The notes under the pieces: model-generated
Told to the model about the DNA's origin: nothing
Databases searched by the model: none
The model's input: the letters and a program-made list of their open reading frames with translations, nothing else
Assembly (NCBI GenBank): GCA_964641155.1
Contig: CAZXJO010000001.1
Location: 325,018-389,017 of the forward strand
Length of the DNA stretch: 64,000 nucleotides
DNA from: DTCV01 sp964641155
GTDB lineage: Archaea; Thermoproteota; Thermoprotei_A; Sulfolobales; NBVN01
Direction: 5' to 3'
Part shown: positions 33,864-42,740 of the stretch, piece by piece
Layout of the letters: each line of letters opens with the position of its first letter
Numbering within the stretch: the first letter of the stretch is position 1
Position numbers and translations under genes: made by a program

Positions 33864-34177
33864 GTCAAGGTACCGCAACCTACGACAGGGTTAAGGAGCT
33901 TAAACCGTTAAAGAAAGGCAGTGAGCTGGGGTTTGACGGTCAAAACTACCTGGTAGCGTTGAGTGAGAACGACGTATATGCGCTGGCGTCAGGCGCTTAC
34001 TACGTGTGGAGCCTCTGCAGCGGTGAGAAGACTGTGGAGCAGTTAGTAAAGGATATAACTATTGAACTATCAAGCGTCCCGGAAAGTAAGGAGAATATAA
34101 AAGAAGAGGAATTAAGAGAACCTGTAGCCATGATATTGGAGCAGCTGGCTAGGGTAGGTTTGATTTCATATACGTGA
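33860..34177 (+). CDS. PqqD-like small protein
   Basis: A 105-residue protein whose pattern, GFDGQNYLVALSENDVYAL, SGAYYVWSLCSGEKTVEQLV and EPVAMILEQLARVGLI, is that of the PqqD/RiPP-recognition (winged-helix) fold. PqqD domains present peptides to radical-SAM enzymes, but no radical-SAM or precursor gene is near, so here it is more likely a small regulatory or adaptor protein. Start overlaps the ssb stop (ATGA), so it is translationally coupled to ssb. Confidence 0.7.
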   Translation: MSQGTATYDRVKELKPLKKGSELGFDGQNYLVALSENDVYALASGAYYVWSLCSGEKTVEQLVKDITIELSSVPESKENIKEEELREPVAMILEQLARVGLISYT

Positions 34178-34240
34178 ATACCGGTTAAGTAAATCCAATT
34201 CCTCTCAACGTTTTTTACAAGTTCTACACAATGCTAGAGC

Positions 34241-34705
34241 TTAGGCGTAACACGCGTCGATTAAGCTAATCTTGCTCGGCGGTACCCCACCACCAGCTAA
34301 TTTACTGATTATGTGGTTAACTACATCTGATGCACATGTAAATTTGTAGAGGTGGGTCTTATCACTTCTGAGGTCGCTGCAGCCGAAACCTTCTACGGCA
34401 GGTTCGAAGCACTCGTCCGTCCCGATAAGTCTCGCCAGGAACGACTCGCTCAGTGTGTCATCGTGAACCGCTATTGCTTTAGCGATATCCACGAACTCAC
34501 TAACTGTTAAGTAATCTATATGCCAGAAAGGCTTCTTACCCCTTAAACAGTGTCTGAGGACACGTTTGCGGACGCCGCCGGGACCCCTCCCAGAACCTAT
34601 GTAGACGTAAACCCCCTCTTCAAGATATACGACCCCTAACCGGCCTACACCGACCGCTAGACCTCTTCTCAAGTTAATTATTAAGCAGTATAAGCCACGC
34701 ACCAT
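34241..34705 (-). CDS. DUF123 (GIY-YIG-related) protein
   Basis: A 154-residue protein of the DUF123 family, distantly related to GIY-YIG nucleases: GLYCLIINLRRGLAVGVGRLG, YLEEGVYVYIGSGRGPGGVRKRVLRHC and KKPFWHIDYLTVSEFV are its signature stretches. Possibly a DNA-processing enzyme; sometimes fused to endonuclease III in other archaea. Stands alone, convergent with the pqqD-like gene. Confidence 0.85.
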   Translation of the reverse strand: MVRGLYCLIINLRRGLAVGVGRLGVVYLEEGVYVYIGSGRGPGGVRKRVLRHCLRGKKPFWHIDYLTVSEFVDIAKAIAVHDDTLSESFLARLIGTDECFEPAVEGFGCSDLRSDKTHLYKFTCASDVVNHIISKLAGGGVPPSKISLIDACYA

Positions 34706-34797
34706 GCGTTACATACACTCCATGGCCAGGAATCCCCACGGCCTAACCGGAGAATAGATCTCAAATACGTTTATTTGGTTATTTCAGCTGGGGCTAA

Positions 34798-35052
34798 TTA
34801 GGATGTTGCCTCGATTAATTGTTCACTGGATCCCAACCCACTAACTTTAATTAACGTATCGCTTTCCCTCTCCAGGGCAATTAGTAGTTTGTTACCGAGC
34901 TCGCTTAACCTGTAGACTCTATAATTACCTTTGGAGTTCACTAGCTCTACGATGTTAAGTGCTTCTAGAATGTGGAAGGTTGCCAGTACTTCGTACCTAG
35001 GCAGTCCTGTGGCTGAAACAACATCTCCTGGAGTAACTACCCTATCTTTCAT
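34798..35052 (-). CDS. Winged-helix DNA-binding protein
   Basis: An 84-residue protein with a winged-helix fold: TPGDVVSATGLPRYEVLATFHILEALNIVELV is a typical helix-turn-helix, followed by a wing (NYRVYRLSELGNKLL). It is divergently transcribed from the type IV filament operon, making it a candidate regulator of that operon through the palindrome at 35159-35170. The open frame extends 14 codons upstream of ATG 35052 (LNEFRLRLKQILSS, a plausible extra helix), beginning with CTG directly after a stop codon; so the true start could be a non-standard codon. Confidence 0.75.
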   Translation of the reverse strand: MKDRVVTPGDVVSATGLPRYEVLATFHILEALNIVELVNSKGNYRVYRLSELGNKLLIALERESDTLIKVSGLGSSEQLIEATS

Positions 35053-35158
35053 ACTTGAAAGTATCTGTTTAAGTCTAAGTCTGAACTCGTTCAGTTAGAC
35101 CACCGGTAAGTAGGGTAGGCGTTCACATACCTAAAAAGCTTACAGCTAATCAGTGACA

Positions 35159-35170
35159 GCGTTCGAACGC
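35159..35170. promoter_or_regulatory. 12-bp perfect palindrome, candidate operator
   Basis: GCGTTCGAACGC abuts the TATA box of the filament operon on its upstream side, where it would overlap the TFB recognition element. A dimeric winged-helix protein, such as the divergent one at 34798-35052, could bind here and control transcription. Confidence 0.5.
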
Positions 35171-35178
35171 TTTATAAG
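35171..35178 (+). promoter_or_regulatory. TATA box of the type IV filament operon
   Basis: TTTATAAG directly after the palindrome; transcript start expected near 35203, a few bases before the GTG at 35209. Confidence 0.6.
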
Positions 35179-35208
35179 TGGGGTAAATGTATTGGGGGTG
35201 TAGTTCGG

Positions 35209-35670
35209 GTGGGTGGAAAGTATGTGGGAAATAAATTGATGCGGGGTGTAAGTGATTTAATAATAGTTCTGGCACTGATCTCGGTGGCAATACCTGTAAC
35301 CATCGCAGTTCAGCACTGGCTATCCTCCCAAGTGGGTAGGGTGACCGCGTACTCAATCGCACCTAAGGTCACTGCCAGCTTAGTGTCAATGGACTACAGG
35401 GGCAACAACTTCACCGCTGTAGTTAAAGTTGTTAACAGGGGGGTGAACGAATTAAATCTGAGTAACATTAACGTTACTGCCTTACTATCGAACGGAACCA
35501 CTACCTCGGTAAAGTCTGAGACCATCTCAGGTGGGGAAACTTTAAGTCCTAATGGTGAGGCAACAATGCTACTGACAATACCCAATATAGATTCCAAAGT
35601 GGTAGTGATCGTGCTGGAGTTCAAAGATGTTTCAGGTAGTAAGGTACCTGTGGAATTAGTGGTGAGTTAA
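35209..35670 (+). CDS. Type IV pilin-like protein (class III signal)
   Basis: A 153-residue prepilin-like protein. The N-terminus has a basic stretch ending MRG followed by the hydrophobic helix VSDLIIVLALISVAIPVTIAV, the layout cut by PibD-type prepilin peptidase after Gly. The remaining ~110 residues are beta-rich with five to six N-glycosylation sequons (NFT, NLS, NVT, NGT). First gene of an operon with a secretion ATPase and platform protein, so it is the likely filament or pseudopilin subunit. Start may be GTG 35209 (right after the predicted transcript start) or ATG 35239. Confidence 0.78.
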   Translation: MGGKYVGNKLMRGVSDLIIVLALISVAIPVTIAVQHWLSSQVGRVTAYSIAPKVTASLVSMDYRGNNFTAVVKVVNRGVNELNLSNINVTALLSNGTTTSVKSETISGGETLSPNGEATMLLTIPNIDSKVVVIVLEFKDVSGSKVPVELVVS

Positions 35671-35721
35671 TCAGCCGTTTTTCTTGTTTAAGGGAAAACA
35701 GGTTTCAAAAGGCGATCATTT

Positions 35722-37023
35722 TTGAACGATTTCGAAGTTATCGACGAATACAAAGTAGGTATAGCAAGCGTTAAGATAGTTAAGTACTCCAACAACACAT
35801 ACCAGTACTTAGTAGAGGAAGTAATCGGCAAGGATGTTGAGGAGGTGATTTCCAAAAACGTCGACGTCATATTGAATTCCATCCCTTCCGGGGCCGTCCT
35901 AGACGAACTAACGCTTTCCAGGGTGGTCTCGGAGGTCCTCAACATCCGTAGAGATGATATTGCTAAGTTCATTTACGCCTTAAGGAAGGAGTTAAAGTAT
36001 AAGAAGTTTCAAGTGTTGATCGATGACCCGTTCATAGAGGACATCACTGTTGCGGGGGTGGGGCCCGTATGGGTGAGGCATAGTAAGGTTTTGAAGGCGG
36101 ACCCCGAGGCTGATTACATTCAGACGAACATAGTCTTAAGTGACCAAGAGGAGGTCTTTAAATACATTAATCTATTTGCTGAGAAGGCCAACAAATTGAT
36201 AACGAAGTCATCACCTATATTGGATGCTAACCTGCCTGACACCGATGGAGGGCATAGAATACACTTAGTCCTCCATGAGATAAGCCTAGGCAGGCCTGAA
36301 ATAACCATCAGGAAGAAGAGGAGTTACAGCGCACTAAGCGTTAAATCGTTAATTGACGATGGGGTCATGCCTGAAGCGGTAGCTAAGTATTTAAACGCTT
36401 TAGTGAGGGCTAGGGGCAGCATCATGATAGTGGGACCTCCTGGCTCCGGTAAGACGACGTTGCTTAGGGCGTTACTCTACGACTTCGTACCGAGTTCGTG
36501 GAAGACGGTCATCATTGAAGACACTCCTGAGATAGACCCACTACCGCAAAGCAATTGGATTAGGTACGTAGTCCCCACATCCTCTGCAGCAACTAACTAC
36601 TTAGACCAGTTCGCGTTGTCCAAGGCCGCTTTAAGAGCGTCCGTTAACAAGTACATAGTGATCGGGGAGACTAGAGGGGCTGAGACCCAAGTACTGGTTC
36701 AAGCAATGAACATGGGCTTAGGAGGTCTCACCACGTTCCACGGGGGTAACGTGAGGGAAGCAATTATAAGGCTCACAGGGCCTCCCATAAACCTAAGCAA
36801 TTACCAAGTCTGCATGTTCTGGTCCTTCGTAACGATTAACTACGTATTCACCGGTAAGTCTGTTAGGAGGGCCGTGGTCAGCATCGATGAACCTCTATAT
36901 GACAGTGAGACGGACAACATAATACTTAACAACATCTACACGTTCGGAGATGAAGTAAATTACGAGGAGTTGATTAAGAGGAGTATTAGGCTCAAGAACG
37001 TCGGAACTGCGTTCAGTCATTAA
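35722..37023 (+). CDS. Type II/IV secretion system ATPase (TadA/PilT/ArlI family)
   Basis: A 433-residue motor ATPase. Walker A GPPGSGKTTLL is followed by IIEDTPEIDPLPQSNW (Asp box), YIVIGETRGAETQVLVQAMNMG (Walker B region) and GGLTTFHGGN (His box). The N-terminal domain holds IDDPFIEDITVAGVGPVWVRH, as in archaeal GspE/TadA proteins. It should power assembly of the filament made from the preceding pilin. TTG start at 35722. Relatively short for the family, which suggests a compact N-domain. Confidence 0.92.
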   Translation: MNDFEVIDEYKVGIASVKIVKYSNNTYQYLVEEVIGKDVEEVISKNVDVILNSIPSGAVLDELTLSRVVSEVLNIRRDDIAKFIYALRKELKYKKFQVLIDDPFIEDITVAGVGPVWVRHSKVLKADPEADYIQTNIVLSDQEEVFKYINLFAEKANKLITKSSPILDANLPDTDGGHRIHLVLHEISLGRPEITIRKKRSYSALSVKSLIDDGVMPEAVAKYLNALVRARGSIMIVGPPGSGKTTLLRALLYDFVPSSWKTVIIEDTPEIDPLPQSNWIRYVVPTSSAATNYLDQFALSKAALRASVNKYIVIGETRGAETQVLVQAMNMGLGGLTTFHGGNVREAIIRLTGPPINLSNYQVCMFWSFVTINYVFTGKSVRRAVVSIDEPLYDSETDNIILNNIYTFGDEVNYEELIKRSIRLKNVGTAFSH

Positions 37024-37043
37024 CTAAGGGGTAGGTAGTTACC

Positions 37044-38531
37044 ATGAAATCCCTCCTGGAAAGTTACGTGAGGGGGATTCAGAGTCTTAGGATTAGGGCA
37101 GGCTTGACGATATTGGATTGGAGGATGTTCCTAAGGTCTACTGCCAAGGACTTTTTAATCAGCTCAGCTGTGTTAGGGTCTTTACTCACCTCCGTAGGTA
37201 TCCTATCCGGTGTTGATACGAATCAAATTTTGTTGTTGACTGCTTTCTCCATTGTTACCGCTGCGTTATTCCCTTACATGAAGTATAGGTTGTTGGCGAG
37301 AGCCCGCGGCAAGATGCTGGAAAACGAGTTAACGTACTTCATAATCTCTGAGGCTATCACCGCTACGGACTCCACCGAATTAATCAGCGATGTATGCGAG
37401 TTAACCGGTTGGGAAGGAGTTTTCCCCACCTTAAGCAGGGAGGGGTTGAGACTGAAGGTTTATAGGAAGTTCCTGACCTTACTTGAGGCAGTTAACCTCT
37501 ACGTTAAGTACTTACCATCCGAGTTCGTTTCCAGGCTTTTAAGTGACTACGTCCTCACGGTTTCCAGGGGTATTGTTGGTTCGTGGCTCTCACACACTTC
37601 AACCGAACTCCTCCGCAAGCTCGGAGGTGATACAAAAGCGTTCACTAAGCTAAGGACAACCACCGTCCTAGTTATCGGCATATTGGTCAGTTACTTACCG
37701 ACTCTAATGTTTTCCCTCTCAGTAATCTCCGGTAGCAGGCACCTAACATCGGCAATTACTTTGACGCCCCTACTAGTGATAGCCTCGGCAGCTGTCCTTC
37801 CACGCAACACACAACATCTGAGGACGTACCTCAAATTCGGTAGGAAAGCCAACCTACTTACCTATGCCTCTTACGGAGCCGCGCTCTACACGGCCTACCA
37901 AATCTTCTCAGGCTCGACAAAAGTTGAATACCTGGTGATTACTACGTCGGTTCTGTTTTTAATCAACGGTGTCATAGGCATACGCAGATTTTACGGCGTG
38001 ATTTATGAGATCTATGAAATACCTAAGATTATCCATATGTTCGCTGAGACGCCTCACATTCTAATAAACCCCGTCAGTGCTTTGAAGGATGTTTTAAGTA
38101 GGTGCAAGTCCAAGAGTTGGAAGGGGTTGGGGGCCAACCTAGATCTAAACAGCGTTTCGAGCGGTGTGAACATGCTTAACTCATGGCTGGGTAGGTACAC
38201 TTACTACGTATTGACTAAGTCCATGGTTAACGGTTCTTTAAGTAAGGAACTGCTGCTGAGTTTAAGGGTCATCACACTGGACATGTTGGAAGACCTTAAG
38301 CAGTACTTCGTAAGTACCGTACCCCTCATCGCGATGTCATTGATGGTACCCTGGCTCATGAATTCGATGATCTCATTAGCTGGGGTCGAAGCGTTAGGCT
38401 ACGGATTCCACGTTTACCTATTAACCATAAGTTACTCCCTCTACGTCGATTACGTAATTTTCAACACGCCTAAAATCACTGCCGTTTCAGCCGCGACACT
38501 GCTTTTATTAGGTACTATTTGGGTGGGTTAG
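37044..38531 (+). CDS. TadC/ArlJ-like membrane platform protein
   Basis: A 495-residue membrane protein with about seven to nine helices, two near the N-terminus (FLISSAVLGSLLTSVGILSG, LLLTAFSIVTAALFPYM), a central set and three at the C-terminus. Placement directly after the motor ATPase and the arrangement of long soluble helical segments between membrane pairs fit the type II secretion F (TadC/PilC/ArlJ) platform. No sharp motif exists for this family, so context carries much of the call. Its stop abuts the next start codon. Confidence 0.75.
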   Translation: MKSLLESYVRGIQSLRIRAGLTILDWRMFLRSTAKDFLISSAVLGSLLTSVGILSGVDTNQILLLTAFSIVTAALFPYMKYRLLARARGKMLENELTYFIISEAITATDSTELISDVCELTGWEGVFPTLSREGLRLKVYRKFLTLLEAVNLYVKYLPSEFVSRLLSDYVLTVSRGIVGSWLSHTSTELLRKLGGDTKAFTKLRTTTVLVIGILVSYLPTLMFSLSVISGSRHLTSAITLTPLLVIASAAVLPRNTQHLRTYLKFGRKANLLTYASYGAALYTAYQIFSGSTKVEYLVITTSVLFLINGVIGIRRFYGVIYEIYEIPKIIHMFAETPHILINPVSALKDVLSRCKSKSWKGLGANLDLNSVSSGVNMLNSWLGRYTYYVLTKSMVNGSLSKELLLSLRVITLDMLEDLKQYFVSTVPLIAMSLMVPWLMNSMISLAGVEALGYGFHVYLLTISYSLYVDYVIFNTPKITAVSAATLLLLGTIWVG

Positions 38532-40943
38532 TTGAAGCTCCCGGATTTGATAACTACTGTAGATCTTTACGAGATGTTGGGGGCGGAGGGCTTTAAGGGG
38601 TTCGTCAATCGGTGGGTTTTAATTAAGAACGTACCTCTTAACAAGGTAATTGTCAGACCCATCGTTAGTAGCTTTGACGAATCACCAAGCTTGGTCATCA
38701 GCGAGGACATGAAGGTGGCGTGTAATGGGATGTGGTTGGTCAGAGACAACGGTAATTCTAAGGTGTACTTACGTGACGGGAGCGAGTTACGTATAGATTG
38801 CGTGGTGTACAGCTTAGGTGATGGTTCACTGCTGAAGGTTTGTGATGACGTGCTAAGTAGTCTTAACCCGGCCACCGGGGACGAGGAGATCCTTATGAGG
38901 GGGTGTGATGACGTTGAAGTTAAGGGTTTAGGTAGTTCACCATTAGTGGTCATCCGTAATGGTGGTAGGAGATACCTCCTAGCACCTCATTTTGAGGACA
39001 AAGTGGCGGAAGTGCAGGACCTCCACTACGCGGACTCATGTACCACGGCGTTGACTGTGTTTAAGCATAGGAGGAAGTACTACGCGGCAATTAATTTTAA
39101 GTACCTGAACCTAGGTAAGACCTACGAACTCGATAAGTGCACCGCAGTAGAAGGGGTGTTGGTTGGTGATGGTTTAGGGGTTGTGAACTGTTCAGGTAAC
39201 AGCTACTTAATATCCATTGATGAAATGCTGAAGATGCCGCTCCCGCTGGAGCCGGTAGCGCACGTACACCACGAGTACGTGCTGTATGACAGTAAATTCG
39301 GAGTACTCATCAGGTTTGATGGACAGAACTTCAATCACTTACTACTCCTACCTAAACCTAAGGTTGTGGGGAAACTTCGTAGTGGTGAGTTGGTGGTGAT
39401 TTCTAACGGCAGCCCTTACGTAATCACAGGTAACGTGTTTAAAGCTCTGGCGGGCTACAGAGTGTTAAATGGTCACGCAGATGATGAATACATAGTCTTA
39501 AGGAGTTTGAGGTCCTTAGACCTCTACAGGATGGTTGACTACATCTCTTCATATAGGCCGTTGGAATGCAGCTTAATTAAGGAGAAGCTGATCTGCATTC
39601 ATGGCGGGAATGCCCTAATTTACGATCTAACCGAACTCCACGACGTTGACATACGCATCGATAAGACTGACTTAAGCGTTGATAGCTACCCAATACTTGA
39701 GGTAACTCCTTGGTCCAGCAATTCGCAGCTCACAGTCAAGGGGCCGGTGACTATATCGCCGGAACCCCTCACCATGTCCCCTAAGTCGAAGCACTTCAAC
39801 GTTAAGCCAACAATCCTTGGCAGGGAGTTAACGTTTAAAGCTACCCTAGATGCTGTGCTGGCTCAGGTTGCTAAGGAGCTCAAGATAAGGGCTAGTAGGG
39901 TTGAGCTTAAAGAACTCGTCGTCGGGGAGGTCAAGCATTCCTTAAACGGATGTATGGAGGGGACAGAGGATAACACCTTAGTACGTATGAGGTTGAAGGT
40001 TCTCAACCCAACCCCTGAGGAGGTCCAGCTACACATAACCTACTTAGAAGATGGTGGTGAAGTTCTTAAGAGACGATCACAAGCTCTCAAACCTGGACTC
40101 AACGAGTTAGTCGTCGCCGATACCTTAAAGGCCAGCAGTGATGGTTTACGGATACTGATAACATATAAATGGTTTAACCGCAATGAGGACCTCGCCTTAA
40201 TCACTTTGAACCTAAGGGAGTACTTGGTTGAGGACCCAGTAAGCAGTTTAGAGAGTAAGGTTGAGGTGGTGGGCAGTTGCTCCTCCAAGTTAGTTGTAAC
40301 TCCCTCATTTAGGACTGGTGTTGAGTTGCCGGTAAATGTGAGCGTGACGTGTTCGAACAATAAGGTTTTCCGGGGTGTTAACAGTGTGGTGTTAAATGAG
40401 TGCTCACTGCCCGCCGTCGTGGAGTTCAGATATGGTTACGGCGGAGTCGTTTGGAGAAAGTACCACATAATGAGAGGGGAGTCGTTAATTAACGTGAGTT
40501 TAAGCCCTGGAGACGATTTTGAGCTGATGGTTAATGAGGGCAGTAAATGTGTTGAGGGCTTCCTCCTAAACGATGTTGACCTAAACGTGAGGTTCGTCCG
40601 CCCAGTCAAACATATACTCGTTGAGCCCTACGTCATCGACGGCAACAAGGTCGGGTTAAGATTATCATGTAGTCTGTCGGCTGAGGGCACGGTGTTCGCT
40701 CTTATCGGAGGCAGGGTCACCTCCCTAGTAGGTAATGGAGGTGTTTTAGAGATTGATGTGAGGGACCCCATCATCAACGACCTCAAAGTCATAGTATTTA
40801 GCGGCGGCATCAAGGAAACGTATTCCGTGGATAACGTGGCCTTAATTAAGAAGTACTTCGAACTCGGCGTCAACACAGCAACACTTCTTAAGAGTAGGCT
40901 AGTAGTTTGGGGTGGGTGTGGAAATATCTTCGGGAACCATTAA
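38532..40943 (+). CDS. Large hypothetical protein of the filament operon
   Basis: An 803-residue protein starting with TTG immediately after the platform gene. It lacks a clear signal peptide or membrane segment. The first ~380 residues look like repeated beta-strand units with short motifs (LVRDNGNSKVYLRDG, YLLAPHFEDKVAEVQDL, YVLYDSKFGVLIRFDG), perhaps a beta-propeller; the second half looks like beta-sandwich domains (EVQLHITYLEDGGEVLKRR, VELPVNVSVTC). Many cysteines. I do not recognise a family. The next ATPase gene overlaps its end by 32 bp, so the two products are probably made together. Confidence 0.65.
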   Translation: MKLPDLITTVDLYEMLGAEGFKGFVNRWVLIKNVPLNKVIVRPIVSSFDESPSLVISEDMKVACNGMWLVRDNGNSKVYLRDGSELRIDCVVYSLGDGSLLKVCDDVLSSLNPATGDEEILMRGCDDVEVKGLGSSPLVVIRNGGRRYLLAPHFEDKVAEVQDLHYADSCTTALTVFKHRRKYYAAINFKYLNLGKTYELDKCTAVEGVLVGDGLGVVNCSGNSYLISIDEMLKMPLPLEPVAHVHHEYVLYDSKFGVLIRFDGQNFNHLLLLPKPKVVGKLRSGELVVISNGSPYVITGNVFKALAGYRVLNGHADDEYIVLRSLRSLDLYRMVDYISSYRPLECSLIKEKLICIHGGNALIYDLTELHDVDIRIDKTDLSVDSYPILEVTPWSSNSQLTVKGPVTISPEPLTMSPKSKHFNVKPTILGRELTFKATLDAVLAQVAKELKIRASRVELKELVVGEVKHSLNGCMEGTEDNTLVRMRLKVLNPTPEEVQLHITYLEDGGEVLKRRSQALKPGLNELVVADTLKASSDGLRILITYKWFNRNEDLALITLNLREYLVEDPVSSLESKVEVVGSCSSKLVVTPSFRTGVELPVNVSVTCSNNKVFRGVNSVVLNECSLPAVVEFRYGYGGVVWRKYHIMRGESLINVSLSPGDDFELMVNEGSKCVEGFLLNDVDLNVRFVRPVKHILVEPYVIDGNKVGLRLSCSLSAEGTVFALIGGRVTSLVGNGGVLEIDVRDPIINDLKVIVFSGGIKETYSVDNVALIKKYFELGVNTATLLKSRLVVWGGCGNIFGNH

Positions 40944-42651
40944 ATTAGAAGATGTTAAGGTACTCAACAACGGCATAATAATTTTCAGGAAATCTGATGA
41001 TGAGGTCTGCGGTAAGAAGGTCGTTAAGGTCAGCAACATCATCACATCGATTAACGACTTGAGCGAGCAGGAAGTCCTCAAATACTTGAAGACCTACTTC
41101 AACTCCCTCAACCTTGGTTTCCCGATAGAGGTGAGGGCGGTTTTCAAACCTTTAGATAAGGAGAAAATAGTGTCGGAGGTTAACAAGAAAATTCAGAACT
41201 TGCTGATAACCATTGAGGTCAACCCATCCAACGTTAAGGCTAGATCGGACCTCGACAAGCTTATGAGGTTTAAGGAGAGAATTTCAAAGCATGGGATACA
41301 GCCCTACGACGTACTCGCATACTACGTAGTCGAGGCATGCGGTGAGTCGGAGGAGGACGTCATTAAGTTACTTGATGTAAGGACCGCACTCCTTATGAAG
41401 ACCTTAGAATCCCTAGGGATTATGACCAACGAGTTGAAAGGTGTGGAGGGTAGGGTCCTACTTCAGATGTTTTTTCGGGGTCATACCTACGGACCATATG
41501 ATTTAATCCTAACTAAACTCCTCAGATGGAGGTATCACTCAAGGATTGCGTCAACAACTCTAGCAGTTCTCAACCCACACATAATAAGCACGCGTACCAG
41601 GTTCGAGCTAAGGAGCGCGGGGGTGTACGTTGGGACCAACATAGTTACTTCTGAGGATGTCTACTGGAACGTTGAGAAGTGCTTAAACCCTCACGTCTTG
41701 GTGGTGGGTCCTTCAGGTATAGGGAAGACTGAGACGTTGATAACGTTATTGTTGGGGGTCTCCAACACCTACTCCACTAGGATCGTTGTAGTGGACGTTA
41801 AGAACGAATACAGGGAAAGGTTGTTGAGGAGGGGTTATAGGGTCGGGGTACTCAACCTAGGTGTTGACGTAGGGTTAGGCATCAGCCATCTGACGAGGTT
41901 AGTACCCAAGACGTTTAGGGCTGCATATCTGACGGAAATGGTCAGCGACTCAATGTTCTTAAGTAGTGATAAGGAAATCACAGCAACTCTTTACAGGGTC
42001 TTCAACGATGCCTTAGAATTCGTTGAAGATGGTTCTACCAATTTCTGGGGTGTTATTAAGGACGTTACCTCCTCTGTGGAGAACGAGTACGTGCAGTACA
42101 AGCTTATGCGTATGGTGACCACGGTTGAGTCCTTAGATCGTGGCACACCCCTGATTAATCCCCTAGCCGACTCAGAACGGATAACTGTGGTAAACCTCTC
42201 GAACGTATCGATGTTGGGGGTGGATTACCTAAACTTATCCATGTCCGTCCTCTTCAACACCATTCAATTGCTCTACATGGGTAACGTAAGTGAAAGCCGT
42301 CCCCCCAAGGTCCAAGTGGTAGTTGATGAGGCATGGCAGTTCCTACTTCACAGGGTTCCCCTACTTCTCAAACTGCTTAAATTGGGCAGGGGTTACGGCG
42401 TGTCAGTGGCGTTGGCGACTCAGAGCCTTCACGACCTAGGTGAGTTGAGTAAGGAATACGTGGAGAACGCGGGTTTACTCATAGCCCTACCTTCACCGGA
42501 CGCAGCGTACTGGAAAGAACTTTCGAAGTACATGAGGATCTCGTATGATGAAGTACGGAGTTATACGCTGATGTTGGGTAAGGGGGACGCGTTAATACGC
42601 ATCCTACCTGACCCTAGGCCTATACCAACTAGGTTAAATCATGAAAGTTAG
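40912..42651 (+). CDS. VirB4/HerA-type conjugation-like ATPase
   Basis: A 579-residue ATPase. After a ~250-residue N-domain come Walker A (VVGPSGIGKTETL), VVVDVKNEYRERLLRRGY, Walker B (VQVVVDEAWQFLL) and the sensor-like GVSVALATQSLHDLGEL, the order seen in VirB4/TrbE/HerA and CedB-like proteins. These pump DNA or protein across membranes or drive pilus assembly in conjugation. It is unusual to find one at the end of an operon that already has a TadA-type motor. GTG start, 32-bp overlap with the 803-residue gene. Confidence 0.85.
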   Translation: MGVEISSGTIKLEDVKVLNNGIIIFRKSDDEVCGKKVVKVSNIITSINDLSEQEVLKYLKTYFNSLNLGFPIEVRAVFKPLDKEKIVSEVNKKIQNLLITIEVNPSNVKARSDLDKLMRFKERISKHGIQPYDVLAYYVVEACGESEEDVIKLLDVRTALLMKTLESLGIMTNELKGVEGRVLLQMFFRGHTYGPYDLILTKLLRWRYHSRIASTTLAVLNPHIISTRTRFELRSAGVYVGTNIVTSEDVYWNVEKCLNPHVLVVGPSGIGKTETLITLLLGVSNTYSTRIVVVDVKNEYRERLLRRGYRVGVLNLGVDVGLGISHLTRLVPKTFRAAYLTEMVSDSMFLSSDKEITATLYRVFNDALEFVEDGSTNFWGVIKDVTSSVENEYVQYKLMRMVTTVESLDRGTPLINPLADSERITVVNLSNVSMLGVDYLNLSMSVLFNTIQLLYMGNVSESRPPKVQVVVDEAWQFLLHRVPLLLKLLKLGRGYGVSVALATQSLHDLGELSKEYVENAGLLIALPSPDAAYWKELSKYMRISYDEVRSYTLMLGKGDALIRILPDPRPIPTRLNHES

Positions 42652-42740
42652 TTGAGTCCGAAAACGCATCAGCCTTAATCAACGCTGCCGTGAAGAACCC
42701 CCAGCATATTTAAACGAGTCTAAGACTGAGGAATATACTT

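Noticed and set aside
33860..34177. RiPP biosynthesis locus based on the PqqD-like gene
   Set aside because: No radical-SAM enzyme, peptidase or precursor peptide is seen nearby; the gene is coupled to ssb instead.
35209..42651. Archaellum operon
   Set aside because: No ArlC/D/E, F, G or ArlH genes; the ATPase and platform with a VirB4-like gene fit another type IV filament system.
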